Assembly: GCA_013397935.1 (NCBI GenBank)
Contig: VZRN01011464.1
Span: 2,401,939 to 2,465,938 of the forward strand
Origin: Dasyornis broadbenti
Lineage: Eukaryota; Chordata; Aves; Passeriformes; Dasyornithidae
Reading direction: 5' to 3'
Length of the DNA stretch: 64,000 nt
Both the position numbers and the translations under genes were made by a program. Below the pieces are notes generated by a model. It had not been told where the DNA came from. It made no database searches and saw nothing but the letters and a program-made list of their open reading frames with translations. Numbering within the stretch: position 1 is the stretch's first letter; each line of letters opens with the position of its first letter. Of the stretch, positions 27,601 to 40,700 are shown piece after piece.

Positions 27601-30600
27601 ACAAATTGCTCTCCTTCATGTTTGGCAAGCTCCTGCTGGCATGCCAAATAAGCCTATATTTAGTACTGGTACTGTTTAGCCAACAAGCTGGGAGAATTGT
27701 CGTGATGACGCGACTAGAGATTTACCAAGGCTGTTTTCCAAGAGCTGATGAAGACACGGTTGAAGTGTTCTTTGAATTTCCAGCTTTGAATCTTGCTGCT
27801 CCTGTTTTCTCTGGGTATAGTACATCCTGCTCCCAAGTCCAGGCTTGTGGTGTTGCAGCTTGAACTGAGTTCATTTACTCTGAGTTGGCTCTGGTGAGAT
27901 CCCTACAAAGCTGGCTATTTTGATACACACCTTGGTACCCAAAATCCTGCTCTCCTTGTTCTGTTGAATCCTGGCTGTAGCTGTCGCTATTCCTGCTCCT
28001 CTGGTGACACATGCTGTCCTGGCTGCCTAAAGCACACATGGTCCAGATGTGCTGAGAGCAGAGACCCAGAGAGCAGCAGTAACTGTTCCCATCAGAACCC
28101 TCTTGCCTCTCATCTGCACTGGGCACTTGGCTTACGTACAATTCAAAAAGCTCATGACACTGAAAGCAGTATGAGCCCTGATATTGCAAACATTTCACCC
28201 CCTCTGTTCCTTTCCATTGTGAAACAACAACAGCAGGGACCTCCCAACGAAGTGGAGCAACACCATGGAGTTATCTTATTTCTTATTTATCTTATTTTTC
28301 TTGTTTCCTCTCCAAATTGGATAGGGACATTCACTGTTCAACAAGAGCATCTGAAGATCCTTCTCCTGGAAGGCCATGCCAATGGGAAGGTCTCAGTTAT
28401 CTACCATTTGTATTAACACGAACTTAAATTTTCAACTGATAATTTACTCTATATTTAGGCTTTGCATACATAACAGTGCTAGCAAGAGGGTGAAAGAAAT
28501 TACCTCTTGAGGAAAAAAGGGCAAATATCCCAATGTAAACATGATTTTATTGCTTTTATTTAGGCTATGTGAAAGAATGGAGATTCATACTGGATAAGCT
28601 AAACTAAATAGGGTTTTTATTAACAAAACTTTTCAAACACATGCTCTGCTCACAACTCAGCTCAAGACACAAGAAAAAAAGATTAAGAAGGACTCTAATT
28701 CTGTAATTTCATATCCCTTCCTTAAAAATCCATATGACTATTCACTTGTGTCTTGCCACACATTCTCATAAGCAAAGGAATTTTGGAGTTATTCTTAAAA
28801 ATATTCTCAAAAAGTACTTTAACCCTTTGCTTGGGCATTTAAATCTTCTTTTCCATCTAAAGCAAGTGTTACTTTTGGCTGTTGTAGCTATAGCTAAAAC
28901 ATGAAAAATCATCTGTACTTGGGTTGGTTATATTGAAATTTTCTCTTCTATATGCTAAGCTGAAGGTTCTTAAGGCTGGCTAATACTGCACACGTTTTCC
29001 CTTCATTTGCAGTTTTGGTATTGCTGATAGGATCTTGCACAATGAAGAGCACAGTGTTATCCTTTTTCCCTGTATGTCCCTTCTGTGTGCATAAAAATTA
29101 GGTTGTTCTGCTGATTTAATTTCTGTGAGGACAGATCATCTTCTTAGGCATCTTGTCACAATACTGACATTTCTTGTGAAAGTTTTAAGTGATTTGACAC
29201 TTCTTATCATAGTACAATTTCTAGGTTGTCTTCCAGTGAGCAAATCTTGATTAGTAAATCTTGGCATTAGAAACAAATCATAGCTTTTACTTATTTTCAG
29301 TAGTTCAGTAAACTAAGGGAAGGTCTTTACAACCTTAATTTGCTGTGCTTAGTAGATGATTGACTATTTTTGTATATTTCTCAGCTTTCTGTCCACTGGG
29401 CCAAGAAAAATCTGGAGAGCAGGTTGTGCATGTCTGGGACATTCACCCTGTACAGACCTCTTAAATCCCTCAGATGTTTGCTGTTGACTATTATCTTAGT
29501 AAATTCACTGCAGATCCCTTACGCAGCAAACGCTGCCATGTGGTAACTCACAGCTATGAACATTCTTCAAGTCATAAACTCTCTCTAGTCTATTTATCTG
29601 CCAGGAAGGTATTTGCTTGCATCTTCAAATGGAGCCCTTTCTCCATGAATAAAGTAGCATTAAGGCAAGTGCAAGACACAAACCAGTTGTTGGAGGGCAG
29701 GCAAATACACACTCCACACTCCTATGTTTAGCTTAGTATGAGGCTTTGTAAACCATAGATTTTAGGAAAAAGTACACAGTAAATTAACAAGAAACATATT
29801 ACTCCTGGCAATTTGTATAGTCTAAATGGCATACATAGACATGAAAATGGACTGAAGATTGATGTTTTTTCACGGTACACCACTCCCATCGCAGCCCGCA
29901 AGCTTAGTGGGGCTCTGTCACAGCCTGATTTGCTGTATTGTCAGCTCCCAGGCTGTTTGATTGAGTTTGAAAAATTGCCATAGTAATCAGCTGTCACAGG
30001 TAATGGTTTCTTCTGAGTTCAGAAAGAGCAGCCACCGGCTCCTGCTGTGCTCTGTTGGGTACACCAGGCATTGCTGCCAAACTCCTTGGGTCTGGTTCTG
30101 GGGTTTTGAACAAACAAAGTAGTCTCCAGCTACTTTTTATCATTCTTGCAGGGGAAGTGCACAGCCCACTCTCCCTGCATGTACCTTTTGAGAGGTCTCC
30201 CAAGTATCTTTCTTAGAGAAATTCAAGTCTGTTAGTTGTAATGACCAGGTACTGTTTCTGCAAACTCTTTTTCTGTCTTCCACAGTTCTTTGGTAGCCAA
30301 GAATATTTTGTTCTGCAAGTTAACCAGAATTCCTAAATCCTCCTCAAGGACCGATTGTCCTAAAAGATTCAATGTCTCATTAGTCTCATTTTATCTTCTA
30401 GAAGGCACTGAGCAGTTTGGGGTGATTACTGGTTCCTCCTACTGTTGGGGTTCTTTTCAGCCTTTTGTCGTGATATTTTTTTCCTATGGGCTTCTGTGTT
30501 TTCATGCAATACTTTTATGTCTTTTAAATCATTCCCTTTGTGGATTTGTGAAATTTCTGACATCCACAAATATTTCTTTTCCCTGTTGAATAAAAATGTT

Positions 30601-33600
30601 GCTACATGAGTGTTTGTTCCCTCATCTACACTCAGGGACCTTCGCCTTGTAACAGCGCCAGCAATGTCCACTCCTAATGGTCTTTAAACTGTGTTTCAAG
30701 GGTTGTGGTGTTCTTCTTTGGAGGTCTTGCTGTGAACTATATGACATCTGCTGTTTGACAACAAATCCCGGCAAGCTGTTACAAGGTATGCTGTGGTTTC
30801 TAAGTCTTTTTGACAAAATAGTACATTTAATTGTTTTCTTGTGATTCAGTTTCTCTTGATCTTGTGAATAACACTAATAAATATTTCTTGTCTTTTATAT
30901 TTGATGCTGTTGTAAATTAGGCTATTGTAATGATAAAGATGTTTTCAGATTTTTTTTTTATTGGCCTGTCCCTTGTGAAGAAGGTATTCCAAAGGGTACT
31001 TGCTCTCTGAAGCATTGCTTTCCAGGGAGCAACTTGCTTCTCAGAAAGTGCAGTTGCTGGTGTCACTAGCTAGATTGATCACAGTGTTGGACAGCATACA
31101 TACATGATACCAAGTGGGACAACTAGACTGTGGTGGCCCCACATTATTGCTTTTCTTTGAGTTTTGGACATTCTGAAAAAGGGCTGTATTTCTCCTATTA
31201 TTGTAGTTAACTGCCTTAAGGTTTATCCACTTTTCCAGCCAAATGTGTATTCACTGTAAAGTTCTTTTTCTACCTTTAGCCCATTGATAATACTAGTCAG
31301 GAGGGTGAATACAGAGTATTAAACTTGGGAAAGCTTTGTCTTCCTGTCCTTTGCACCTTGAAGCATATATCACACGCCTTCTCCTCATTTCTTTTGCTGT
31401 TTGTTTCCTTTTCAGAGTCAGGAGAATCTTTAGTAAGTTTCTCCCAGTGCGGCTGTTGACAGCACCTCCAGCTACCAGTACTTTTGACACATGGTTCTTT
31501 TGCTGACATTCAGCTGTGCATATCCTGGCTGTAAGACACAGACAGTTTATTCTGGTTTTAGATTTTGAGGTCCAAGCAACAGCAACAAGACAATAGAAAT
31601 GAGGAATTAGACTGAAGATCCAAAGCAGCAGCAGCAGGAGGAGGGAATAATCATTCATATTATGGTTTTACCTAGCCAGAGCTGGTGCCATTGGGTCCCC
31701 ATTCCCTTGGGAGGGCTGCAGCTGCACCCAGTGACCACCTCTTTGGCACAAAGCTGGTATCAATCTCCACAGGACCTTCAAGTTTCTGGTCTTGTTTGAG
31801 GCCACTTTTTGCCCTCACTTTAGTGTGCTGTTGTGATGACAGAATCCCAAAGACTGTCCTCTGAAATATTAATGTGTAGCAAATTAGCATCTCCCTAGAA
31901 TGCAAGGTCTGTGGTGCATGAAGAACAATTGCCTACCTTTGCATGAACCATCCCCTTGAATTGAAAGGTCCCCGCCTAGGGTGTTTTGGTTTCAGACTTC
32001 TTTAAAGTTACTGAGATCTCTGGGTATTTTTCTCTCCAGGCAAGCAGAATTACTGTTTCACAAGGTTGGGAAAATACATCATATTCTGTGGGAAGGAAAC
32101 AGGTTTGCAAAACAGAGGCGCTGTCATGAACGTCATCAAAATGAAGGATAACTTTGGCTGAAGGAAAAGCATTTCCTGAGGAGACCTGTGTATTTCACCA
32201 AGATTCTTTCGTGTAGACATTTGACAGCTGAGCAGAAGATCTGCCATCCTGCATCAGAGACAGAGTCTGTCCAGGCCAGTATCCTGTCCCTGACAGGGAC
32301 CAGTTCCAAATACTTCAGAGAAAAATGCATTTCCATCATGATGGGAAATAACTTCCTCATGTGATGAGTTTAATGCCAGTACCAGACACTTGCTGGTTGA
32401 TTAGCGGAAGAAACACTAGACTAACTTTTTTGGGTTTGGGTTTTTTTTTGTTAATCTCAGGTTGTTTAACAGTAAATACACTGAGCAAAAGTGTATCTTG
32501 AATTTCTAATGAACTCTTTCTCATGAACTGCATTGTGGTAGCATATTTCTTAAGTTATTAAACAGTCATAGCCCTCTTAGCCTTCTGCAGGATAATTAGT
32601 TTTGATTTAAAAAGATATATTCAAAGGCAAAGGAGGATCTGGTACAAACTCTGAGCTGTGGTTTAAAAATTGTTTTGTACTATGGGTCATTAATATTTCT
32701 ATTTCCTTTCAATTTCTCCTTTCAAGGATCTTTTCTGGGTATTCTTCATTACATTAGATTTGATTTCTCTTGTGTATCTACTCACTTTTTACTGTATAAA
32801 AAAACGCTGCTATCTACAGTGTATTATTTTCTTTTTTTTTTTCTTCATCCACTTAATAAATGGTGCATAGTGGTAAACTCCGACCATGGACACTAGACCA
32901 AAGGCAGCTTTGAGAGCATGACCAGAACTGACACACGGTGACTCCTAATGCCGAACACCAAGTGACTGCACCCAGGTGTGGGATGTGCTCGCACTTAGGA
33001 GATACAGCACTTCTGCCATGCACAGGAGTCTTTTGTTAGCTAAAATTAACTGGCACGTGTTTCTGGCAGTGCTGTGCTGTTTCCAAAGTGACAGCCTCTT
33101 CTTTTGCATCGCCAGGAGAATACCTGAGAAATGGCATATCTTCTTCTAAACGCTGCCTGCCTGCCTTCCCCAGCCTGTGGAGGGCTCTTGCCATGCCAGG
33201 TGCTGCCAGGTACCCTCTGAAACAATAAATCCCCATTCCCAGGGGAAGAAGGAATTTGTCCTGTCCAGTGTTAACTTGCTTATTATCAAGAGGCAGGCCA
33301 TCAGTCTCTCTCTTGCTGGGTATGAGACCCACTGATGCACAAAAGGTCAGGAGAAGCCATGTCCTTCTAATTGTCTCCTTTTATCAGCAGACTAGAACAG
33401 GTCACCAATGAACCATCCTCTGAAGACATAGTGATGTGCACACCTCACGTGGGTACAACCAAGTATCTTTGTTAGTCCTTGTTATTAACCATGTTACTGC
33501 AGGCAAACAGTTCCTCTTTCTCTCTGCTTTCTCTTCTCCAGCATGAATCTTACCTTCTGTCAGTGTGCCGCAAGATTTCAAATATATTAGTACCTTTTTG

Positions 33601-35335
33601 GGCCAATTCTGCCTTCCAAGTGCAGACAGGGGTGAGCCCAGCAGGAATCTCTCTCTGTAAATCTCTCTCTAGGAGAATTGACAATTTCTGGAGTGTTGTT
33701 TCTAACACATGTGGTAAAAATTGCAAGAGAAGATTCATGAAAGCACATCAGTGTTTTTCAGAAACTTCAGTGTTGCTGGGATGCTCAAAGAGCCCAGCAG
33801 ACTCTGCAGATGCTTTGGTATCCCAGATTTTAATTTTAATAATTTCTTATTTTCAAGACTGCTTTACACAGATTACATTATAAAGTAATTAGCACAGAAT
33901 CTGAAATCTATATAATCCTTGGCACTCACGTGGATTTGCAGAATGCTGCTGGTAGTCAGGAAAAAGATTTATAATAAAAATACAAGAGTCATAACTTCCA
34001 ATGATATTTTTTCTTAAGTCATTTGTTCATATCTCTATTTCTGGATCATTGATCATATTTTAGAAAAAAATCTGCTCAATACATTAAGTCTCAGTACTAT
34101 GTTAATGATAGATTAAACACTTTTAACAAGTGCAACCAGTATATTCAATGAAGATCTAAATATAATCACATTGTACACCTTAGCTCCATTTCAACTTCTC
34201 TTCCTGTTCTGGAGTATAATTAGGATGGAGCCTTGGGGACACACTCACTGCTAACCAACATCTTGATGACCTTGCTGGGGCCAAAGCAGATGTCAAGTCA
34301 CAACTGAGTTTGAGGCACTGACTCTACAAATAGATTCATATTTCCATTGTAGGTGCAGCCGTAATGTGAATGAGACTACCAAGAAAATATAATAGATCTT
34401 AAAGACAAAGTAGCCTTAAAATAATTTTCAAAAAATAATCCTAAGGCTAACAAGAGACAATGATGATAATTGAGACCTACACAGAAAAATTAGTAATTTT
34501 CTTTTTCTGCATGCTGTGTTAGAGCCTCTGAAAAAGGTTAGTGGTTAGTGACTAATTTACATCTCCTGATTTACAATCCTTAAAAACCAATTATTCTGAA
34601 GGGTCAGTGTGTTTATGCACAGGGAGACTCAGGAAATTGTGGTTCAGCCTCCTATTCCAGAGTGACATCTGTTCCAAAGCTGCAGCTCTCCAGGCCTTGG
34701 GAATGCAGCGGCCACTGTAGAGCTGGACAGCCATGCTCTGCCTGGCACATGCAGACGTGTCCTTGTGCCCTCCTCCTCACCTGAAAAGCAATTCCACTCC
34801 ACCCTGAGGCTGGACTGCCTCAAACCACAGCTCTGCATTGTTTCTCCTTGTGTCAGGGCTTGCCAGAAAACAAGGTCAGTGGCAGGTGGAGGTTTCCAGA
34901 GGGACACAAAATCCAGCCGATAATCAGCTGCATGATTGTGCAGCCATTTATAAGGAGATGCTGGTGCCCACAGTTTGTTCCCTAGGTAAAAAGGAGATTT
35001 GGCAGCTACTTTTGATCTCCCAGAAGTCAGGCTGGCAAACACCCAGCAGCCAGAAGACACAAGACAGCCTAGCACTGCCCAGGCAGCCCAACCATAGGCT
35101 GCATGGGCAAGGAAAACAATGAAAAGTCTGGGAATTAGCTCAGCACTGAGGTGTTTCAGGTATCTGTAGCAAACACAATTCAATATAGCATATTGTAAAC
35201 CGTAGATAAAAATCGTCAGTCTGAGTATAGTACAGGACTAAACTGCTTTCCTCTGGGTGCAGAGCTCTTGTAGACCTTTTCCTGCAAATGGAGGCTGCTT
35301 CAAGAGTGCCATTTCCCTTGAAGTTGTGATTAGCA
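24626..35335. other. Intergenic DNA between PIK3CG 3' flank and the eroded CR1
   Basis: No supportable gene. Moderately AT-rich. The longest open frames are 179 codons (34644-35183, minus), 150 codons (27964-28416, plus) and 134 codons (33479-33883, plus). None shows a domain, signal or splice pattern I recognise, and two overlap frames on the opposite strand. No RNA gene found. Confidence 0.65.
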
Positions 35336-37150
35336 TTTATTTCCCCATGCTGGAGTTAAATTTAGCACTAGATCTACTTATTTTTTCAAACCAGGAACTT
35401 ACTAAAATCTTCAGATTTTTCTTCACAGAACAAACCAGGAATGAATAAAGTGCTCTTAGAAAGTGGCAGTATTCTGTTCACATTTTATAATTACAATAAT
35501 TTCAATTCTAATACTACAGACTATTAAAATTTAAGATATCTGACATTGTACATAGTTATTAATATGAAACTAAAACAATTCCTCTGAGTGGGACTTTGAA
35601 TATGATTTCTTACTGAGATTAAGTAGTCTTCAAGAAACTGGATAAAAAATATTTACATGTATTTTGGGCTAAGATGCTTATTCATTAATAATAATCAAAT
35701 TAATAGAACATGTCAATTTATTTCAGATCTATAAAATACAAATCTAAAAATATCATTTTACAGACAATATTCAGCATTTAGTTTATATTTTAGTATGATC
35801 TAAAGCCTATCTTGCACAGAATAATAATGTAACAGAACAACAAAACAGTCTACATTTTAACCTTAGAGATTTCCTTAACTGGAGTCTACCATTCACATCA
35901 AAAATACTTGTGCACAGTAACCAATTAAACATCTACATTTCAAGAATAGATTGGCTACATCTCATAACTGAGACACCAATTACAGTACATTTATTAAAAA
36001 TCCTTCAAGAATGCACTCAATAGTAACAGTAGTTAAAATCATAACAGTTCTGTGAAATGATCAAAGCAAATGACAACAGAATTTAAAAATTCAGTTAATC
36101 ATTTATAGGTAATGTAAAGCCCACGTAACACTACGATGAAGGAAGAAATTACATGGGCAGAAGTGCAAAAAAGCAATATTGTAAGCCATCTTCTCTCTTT
36201 GGTAAAAATCAATTAGCAGGAAGTATACCATAATAATTCAAGTCAAAGACTAATTCAGGCTATATGCTTTTTCCTTTCCTACCATAGACAGACTTGATTT
36301 GCAGGCAATCTACAGTAGAGAAACTAAAATTCTACTTAAAAGAGGAAAAAATGGGCAGTGTTAAGTTTAAATATTGAAATTAAAGATAAGGAATTTTTTT
36401 CTTTCATAAATATCTTTTCAGTAGTATTGTTTCTTCAGGAATTTAAAAATAAATATCAAAATATACACAACTTCAAAGATTACATTTAATTCCTTCTAGG
36501 TATATCCTGAAAATACATCAGCAAGGAATAAATAACTTTGGGTTTCTCAGATATTTGGTAAAATGTCAATTACTCTTACATAAGGAGTTTTCTCTGAGGG
36601 ATAAGGAAGTACCATTTCTTTCTCTACAAAGCTTTTCCTATATAGGTGGAATTTTAATAACTTTACAGTAAGAACATAATATGGATGTTCCCCACTAAAA
36701 AGTACAGTAAAAAATCTTTCAAAATTAATCCCTCAGAATATCATGTTCAAATCTGAGGAACTTCCAGGTAACTGTGAAGTTCTCCAGGCAGGACAGACAA
36801 GATTGGTTGTCTGTGTCAGGAGGTTACAGTAACAGTAAGGCAATTTCTTCCAATAACAGAGCCAAAGCTCTTTTCTACTGACAACATATTAAAAATCCAG
36901 AAAGGACAAAATGTTGAGGAAGGGACAAAAGAGAAAAATGTGGGTGAAGAACACTTGTGTGTAAACCATCCTGAGACAGGTGTGGATTGCCTACAGATAT
37001 TTCACTATAACCATAGATTTTAAATAAGTTCTTCTGGTTTTGAATGACTTGACCCCGTGAACAATTAAGGTAAGGTCATAAGGGGTTTGTAGGTTACTGT
37101 CTTACTCAAGCTCCTCCTTATATTTATCTGAAATTACTGCTAAAGAAAGC

Positions 37151-37193
37151 AAAAAAAAAAAAAAAAAAAAATCCAAACCAAATNTAAAAATTA

Positions 37194-37228
<35 letters not shown>
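37151..37228. repeat. Paired poly-A tracts flanking a short repeated unit, with an ambiguous base
   Basis: A 21-base A run (37151-37171) and a 33-base A run (37196-37228) are each followed by a similar unit (atccaaacca and atccaagcca). An N sits at 37184 between them. It looks like a local tandem duplication of A-run plus unit, or a misassembled homopolymer. On the gene's strand it is poly-T, about 250 bases past the PIK3CG stop. Confidence 0.8.
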
Positions 37229-37231
<3 letters not shown>

Positions 37232-37407
37232 AAGCCACATCAGCAAAGCTACTAGATAAAAGAATTCAGCAACTTGAAGTGTCATTAGAAATTAATAAAA
37301 AAATCTTATCTGCAGGAAGATCTTCTGGAGGGGCAGACCAAAAGTCCTTAACTTTTTACAAGATCCATTTAAGCTGCCAGAAGAGTCAAGGCAATTTTGA
37401 CTGCTCA

Positions 37408-37413
37408 TTTATT
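37408..37413 (-). terminator. Candidate proximal polyadenylation hexamer for PIK3CG
   Basis: AATAAA on the minus strand, 69 bases after the stop. Other hexamers on that strand lie at 35995-35990, 35722-35717 and 35341-35336. Mammalian PIK3CG has a long 3' UTR, so a distal site may dominate. The sequence alone does not decide between them. Confidence 0.3.
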
Positions 37414-37482
37414 CAGAATTCATAAATAACATGTAAATTCACTAACCTCCTATTCACACCCACAGTTAATTTACATAAAATA

Positions 37483-37764
37483 TTAAGCAGAATGCTTTTC
37501 TACTCCTTGTTTTATTCCAAGCACAAGATGTAAAAACCAGTTAAACTGCACAGTCCAGCCCTTATCTCTGCAAACCTCTATCTGATCAAGAAAATGCTTT
37601 TTGGCATCTTCCTCACTTTTCCCTACTGTCAGTGCATCCCTGATATATTCAATATCTTCTTTGCTGGTTAATTGGGGCATTCCGGTCATTAGCATCATGG
37701 AGAACAGAATGATCAGCAGGTTTGTGTGGTGTCGGAGAGCTAAATAAGCCTTCACACATACGTC
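37483..37764 (-). CDS. PIK3CG: PIK3CG last coding exon (residues 1014-1106, stop)
   Basis: A 282-nt exon after CTCATAG, encoding DVCVKAYLALRHHTNLLIIL and the kinase C-terminal helices, ending LHLVLGIKQGVEKHSA and a stop. Relative to human it has an extra Val before EKHSA. Thr1027 matches human Thr1024, a reported PKA site. Ser1105 matches the reported autophosphorylated serine next to the C terminus. Confidence 0.97.
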   Translation of the reverse strand, partial: DVCVKAYLALRHHTNLLIILFSMMLMTGMPQLTSKEDIEYIRDALTVGKSEEDAKKHFLDQIEVCRDKGWTVQFNWFLHLVLGIKQGVEKHSA

Positions 37765-40700
37765 CTATGAGAGAGAAGAGTTTTCTGTTAATTGATGAGA
37801 TGAATTCAGAGGGATGGTGTAGGAATTTCACAGGACTCTCATTTACCAATGCTGTTTAATCACTTGAATATATCAGAGACAGGAGACCCAACAGAGCTAT
37901 TCACCTGAGTAGAAATGTGACACAAATTTCTGCACCTGCTGCTCAGTGTAACTTCATTCACGACAGGCTGGGGCAACAAGAACTGTTTGGGTGTACGACT
38001 AACAGCTCTTAATCCTACAATAATTACTAATGCATAAAACCTTAGCCTCACCAGAATTTCAAATTAATTTCCCTACCATATAGCCTCTTTCTGTGGCTGT
38101 TATAAGAGACAGCAATAATTCACTGTCTTCCTTTCCTGTTGGGATGTTCCCATTTAAAGGCTGTGACTGGCAAGTGATACTGAACAAAGCAGCACCTCCA
38201 GGGGATTGTTCTTCATTTTCTATAGATGTCTATTAACTTCGCAGTGGTGACAGATTATTTAACAGGGAAGATTTTTCAGGCTTGGTGTTCTAAGGAATTT
38301 TTCTAGCTGACAGCTCTAGTCTTCAGGCACTCAGACTTGCTGTAGGATTTCTATCATTATGTACTGTCATTCTGGATTTCATAGACTTTTTTAATAGCCT
38401 TTTCATTTCCATGTATAAATAATCTGTGCTTAACAACAGAACTTTTAGAAGAATGAAATTTCTGCAGCTTGGAAAAACATGCAATGCTTTTAAAAATAAT
38501 ATTTCCTGCCAAATTACTAATATATAAACTGAAATTATTATTTCTTATATTACATTTATAACCTATTTACTAGTAGAAATAACATGCAATGGGGACATCA
38601 ATCATCAACCAACTAGAAATTAGGCCTGCAATGCAGTAATGTAAAAATATGAAAAATATTTCCAAGAAGGTTGTTATTATTCAAACCAAAGCTGAAGCAA
38701 TGCTAGTTTTTACCTAATTAAATATTCAATGTAACCTTTCCACAACTGTAAGTTAGTTTTTTAGAGAATTTTTAGGAAATCCAAATATTTTAATGTAAAC
38801 TTCCAACAAACCCCATCAGTCCTCCAGAACATGGGGTTGGTTTTCTTTAAAAGATATTTGTTTTCTTTCTTCCTCTGAAACAGGAAGAAGAGCATAAATA
38901 ATCTTAACATCTATCATTGTTCACATCAGCAACACCAGGACACCCAACCAGACAGGTTAGGAAAATACTAAGGAAGGAAGACTACATATTGGAGTTCCGT
39001 CCGTATGACTTTTTTCTTCTATTGCCTGGGAACTTAAATCTTTCATTCTGTTTCCAAATAAATTCTGTCATGAAATAAGATGATATTTATGAACTACATT
39101 GTTAGTTTAGTTCTAGCAAAGCAAAAGATAAAATGCAATGGTCAAAGTACAATTTACAATAAAAAACACCATCTCCTTATCACAGAGAATAGTTTCTCTC
39201 CATTATATCAGGAGAAAAAAAAAAATAACAAAAGGAATTTTACTTATGTATTATCAACTTCAAACAGAGAAATCTTGTCACAACAGTTAGTCCATGGTTT
39301 GTTCCTCTTGAAAGAGATGAAAGGTCTTTATAGTTATATCAAAGAAGGTTTTACATTTCTGTATGGATGATGTATCTCAGTGCTTCGGGTGTCTGAGACA
39401 GAAAAACAATTATGCAGTCAAGAGAAACCTGGTATCACTGCATCTCAAAGACAGTCCTTCCAGAAATTCAAAAGATTTTAAAAATCTGCGTCTGCCTGTT
39501 ACGGTTATTTGTTCAGACAGGAACTGAATGTAGTTTTGCATTAGTGTCTTCCAAGAAAATGAATTGTTACACTTCTGAAAGAGGCAGAGAGAACCAAAAA
39601 TAACCCAGACTATAGGAATGTGTCAAGGATATGTACATGTTTACTGCGGGATTCAGAAGAAAGCTTCTAACCCATCTAAAGCCATAGACAAAATGAGAGG
39701 AGCTGAGGAGAAACTAAAATCCCATTGTCCAATAGAAAAAAAAATAAAGAATAATAATTTTGAAAGCTTGAAACTGTCCTAAATAGTATTATCCTAAAAT
39801 CCAAGCATTTTTATAATATAAAGTGTCCAAGTTCTGTTACATAGGTCATCACATCCCTGTACAGTATACTACAAACAAATATTTCTCAAGGATGGATTGT
39901 TTACCTTTCCGCTTTTTGTTGCCTTTGTTTGACCATCAAATACATGAGATTTTGTGAAGAAATGGTATAGAAGAATTTGATTAGCACTGAAAATACAGAT
40001 TTCTCTGTTACCAAATCAGCAGAGTAATGAAAAAATAATGAATTAAGTAAATTAAATCCAATTAATAAAAATGAGTTCATAATTCAATGCACAAACTATC
40101 AAAGACAATTTTAGACAAATTAATAATAGGTAAGTGGACAAAGCTCAAAAATTACTACAAATATCTTAGATGAGGCTTTCTCAAAAGTTTCTTCCAGTAA
40201 AGAAATTAAATAGTTGTGTGCACATAGGAGTAAGAGAGTTGATAGGTTTCAGCCAAAGGGTGGAAAAGAAATGCCACCACATATGACACTTCCAGCAAGA
40301 GAAATCTGGGCAGTACTAAGGCAGCTGAAAAATTCATAGATGGAACAGAAAAATAGTTGTCTTCTCAGGTTAAGTTGTGCTTAAACACGTTTGTGATGAG
40401 GACCAAAGCCCATCAAATACTGCTTCCTTCTAAGCATTTCTGTGATGTCATTAAAAATCTCTGGCCTCTAATTTTCATTAAACCATCATAACAAATGCAA
40501 ACAGAAAGGGAAATAAAATTTAGATTAAGAACTAATAGAAAGGAACTTTATTGCTAGTTCAGAAAAGTTGCTAGGCCACTGACAGCCTCAGAAGTTCACA
40601 AATAATGAACTATACTCTTCTGCTGTGAACTTCAGTCAAAGTTATTCATCATTTTAACGTTCTCCAGAATCTGCAATATGAGCTCTGACTAACACATCTG

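Larger units (their letters stand above)
35336..37482 (-). other. PIK3CG: Probable PIK3CG 3' UTR and downstream flank
   Basis: AT-rich sequence without credible coding frames, containing several minus-strand AATAAA hexamers and the two homopolymer blocks at 37151-37228. The left edge is set at the furthest hexamer I noted and is arbitrary. RNA evidence would be needed to place the 3' end. Confidence 0.35.
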
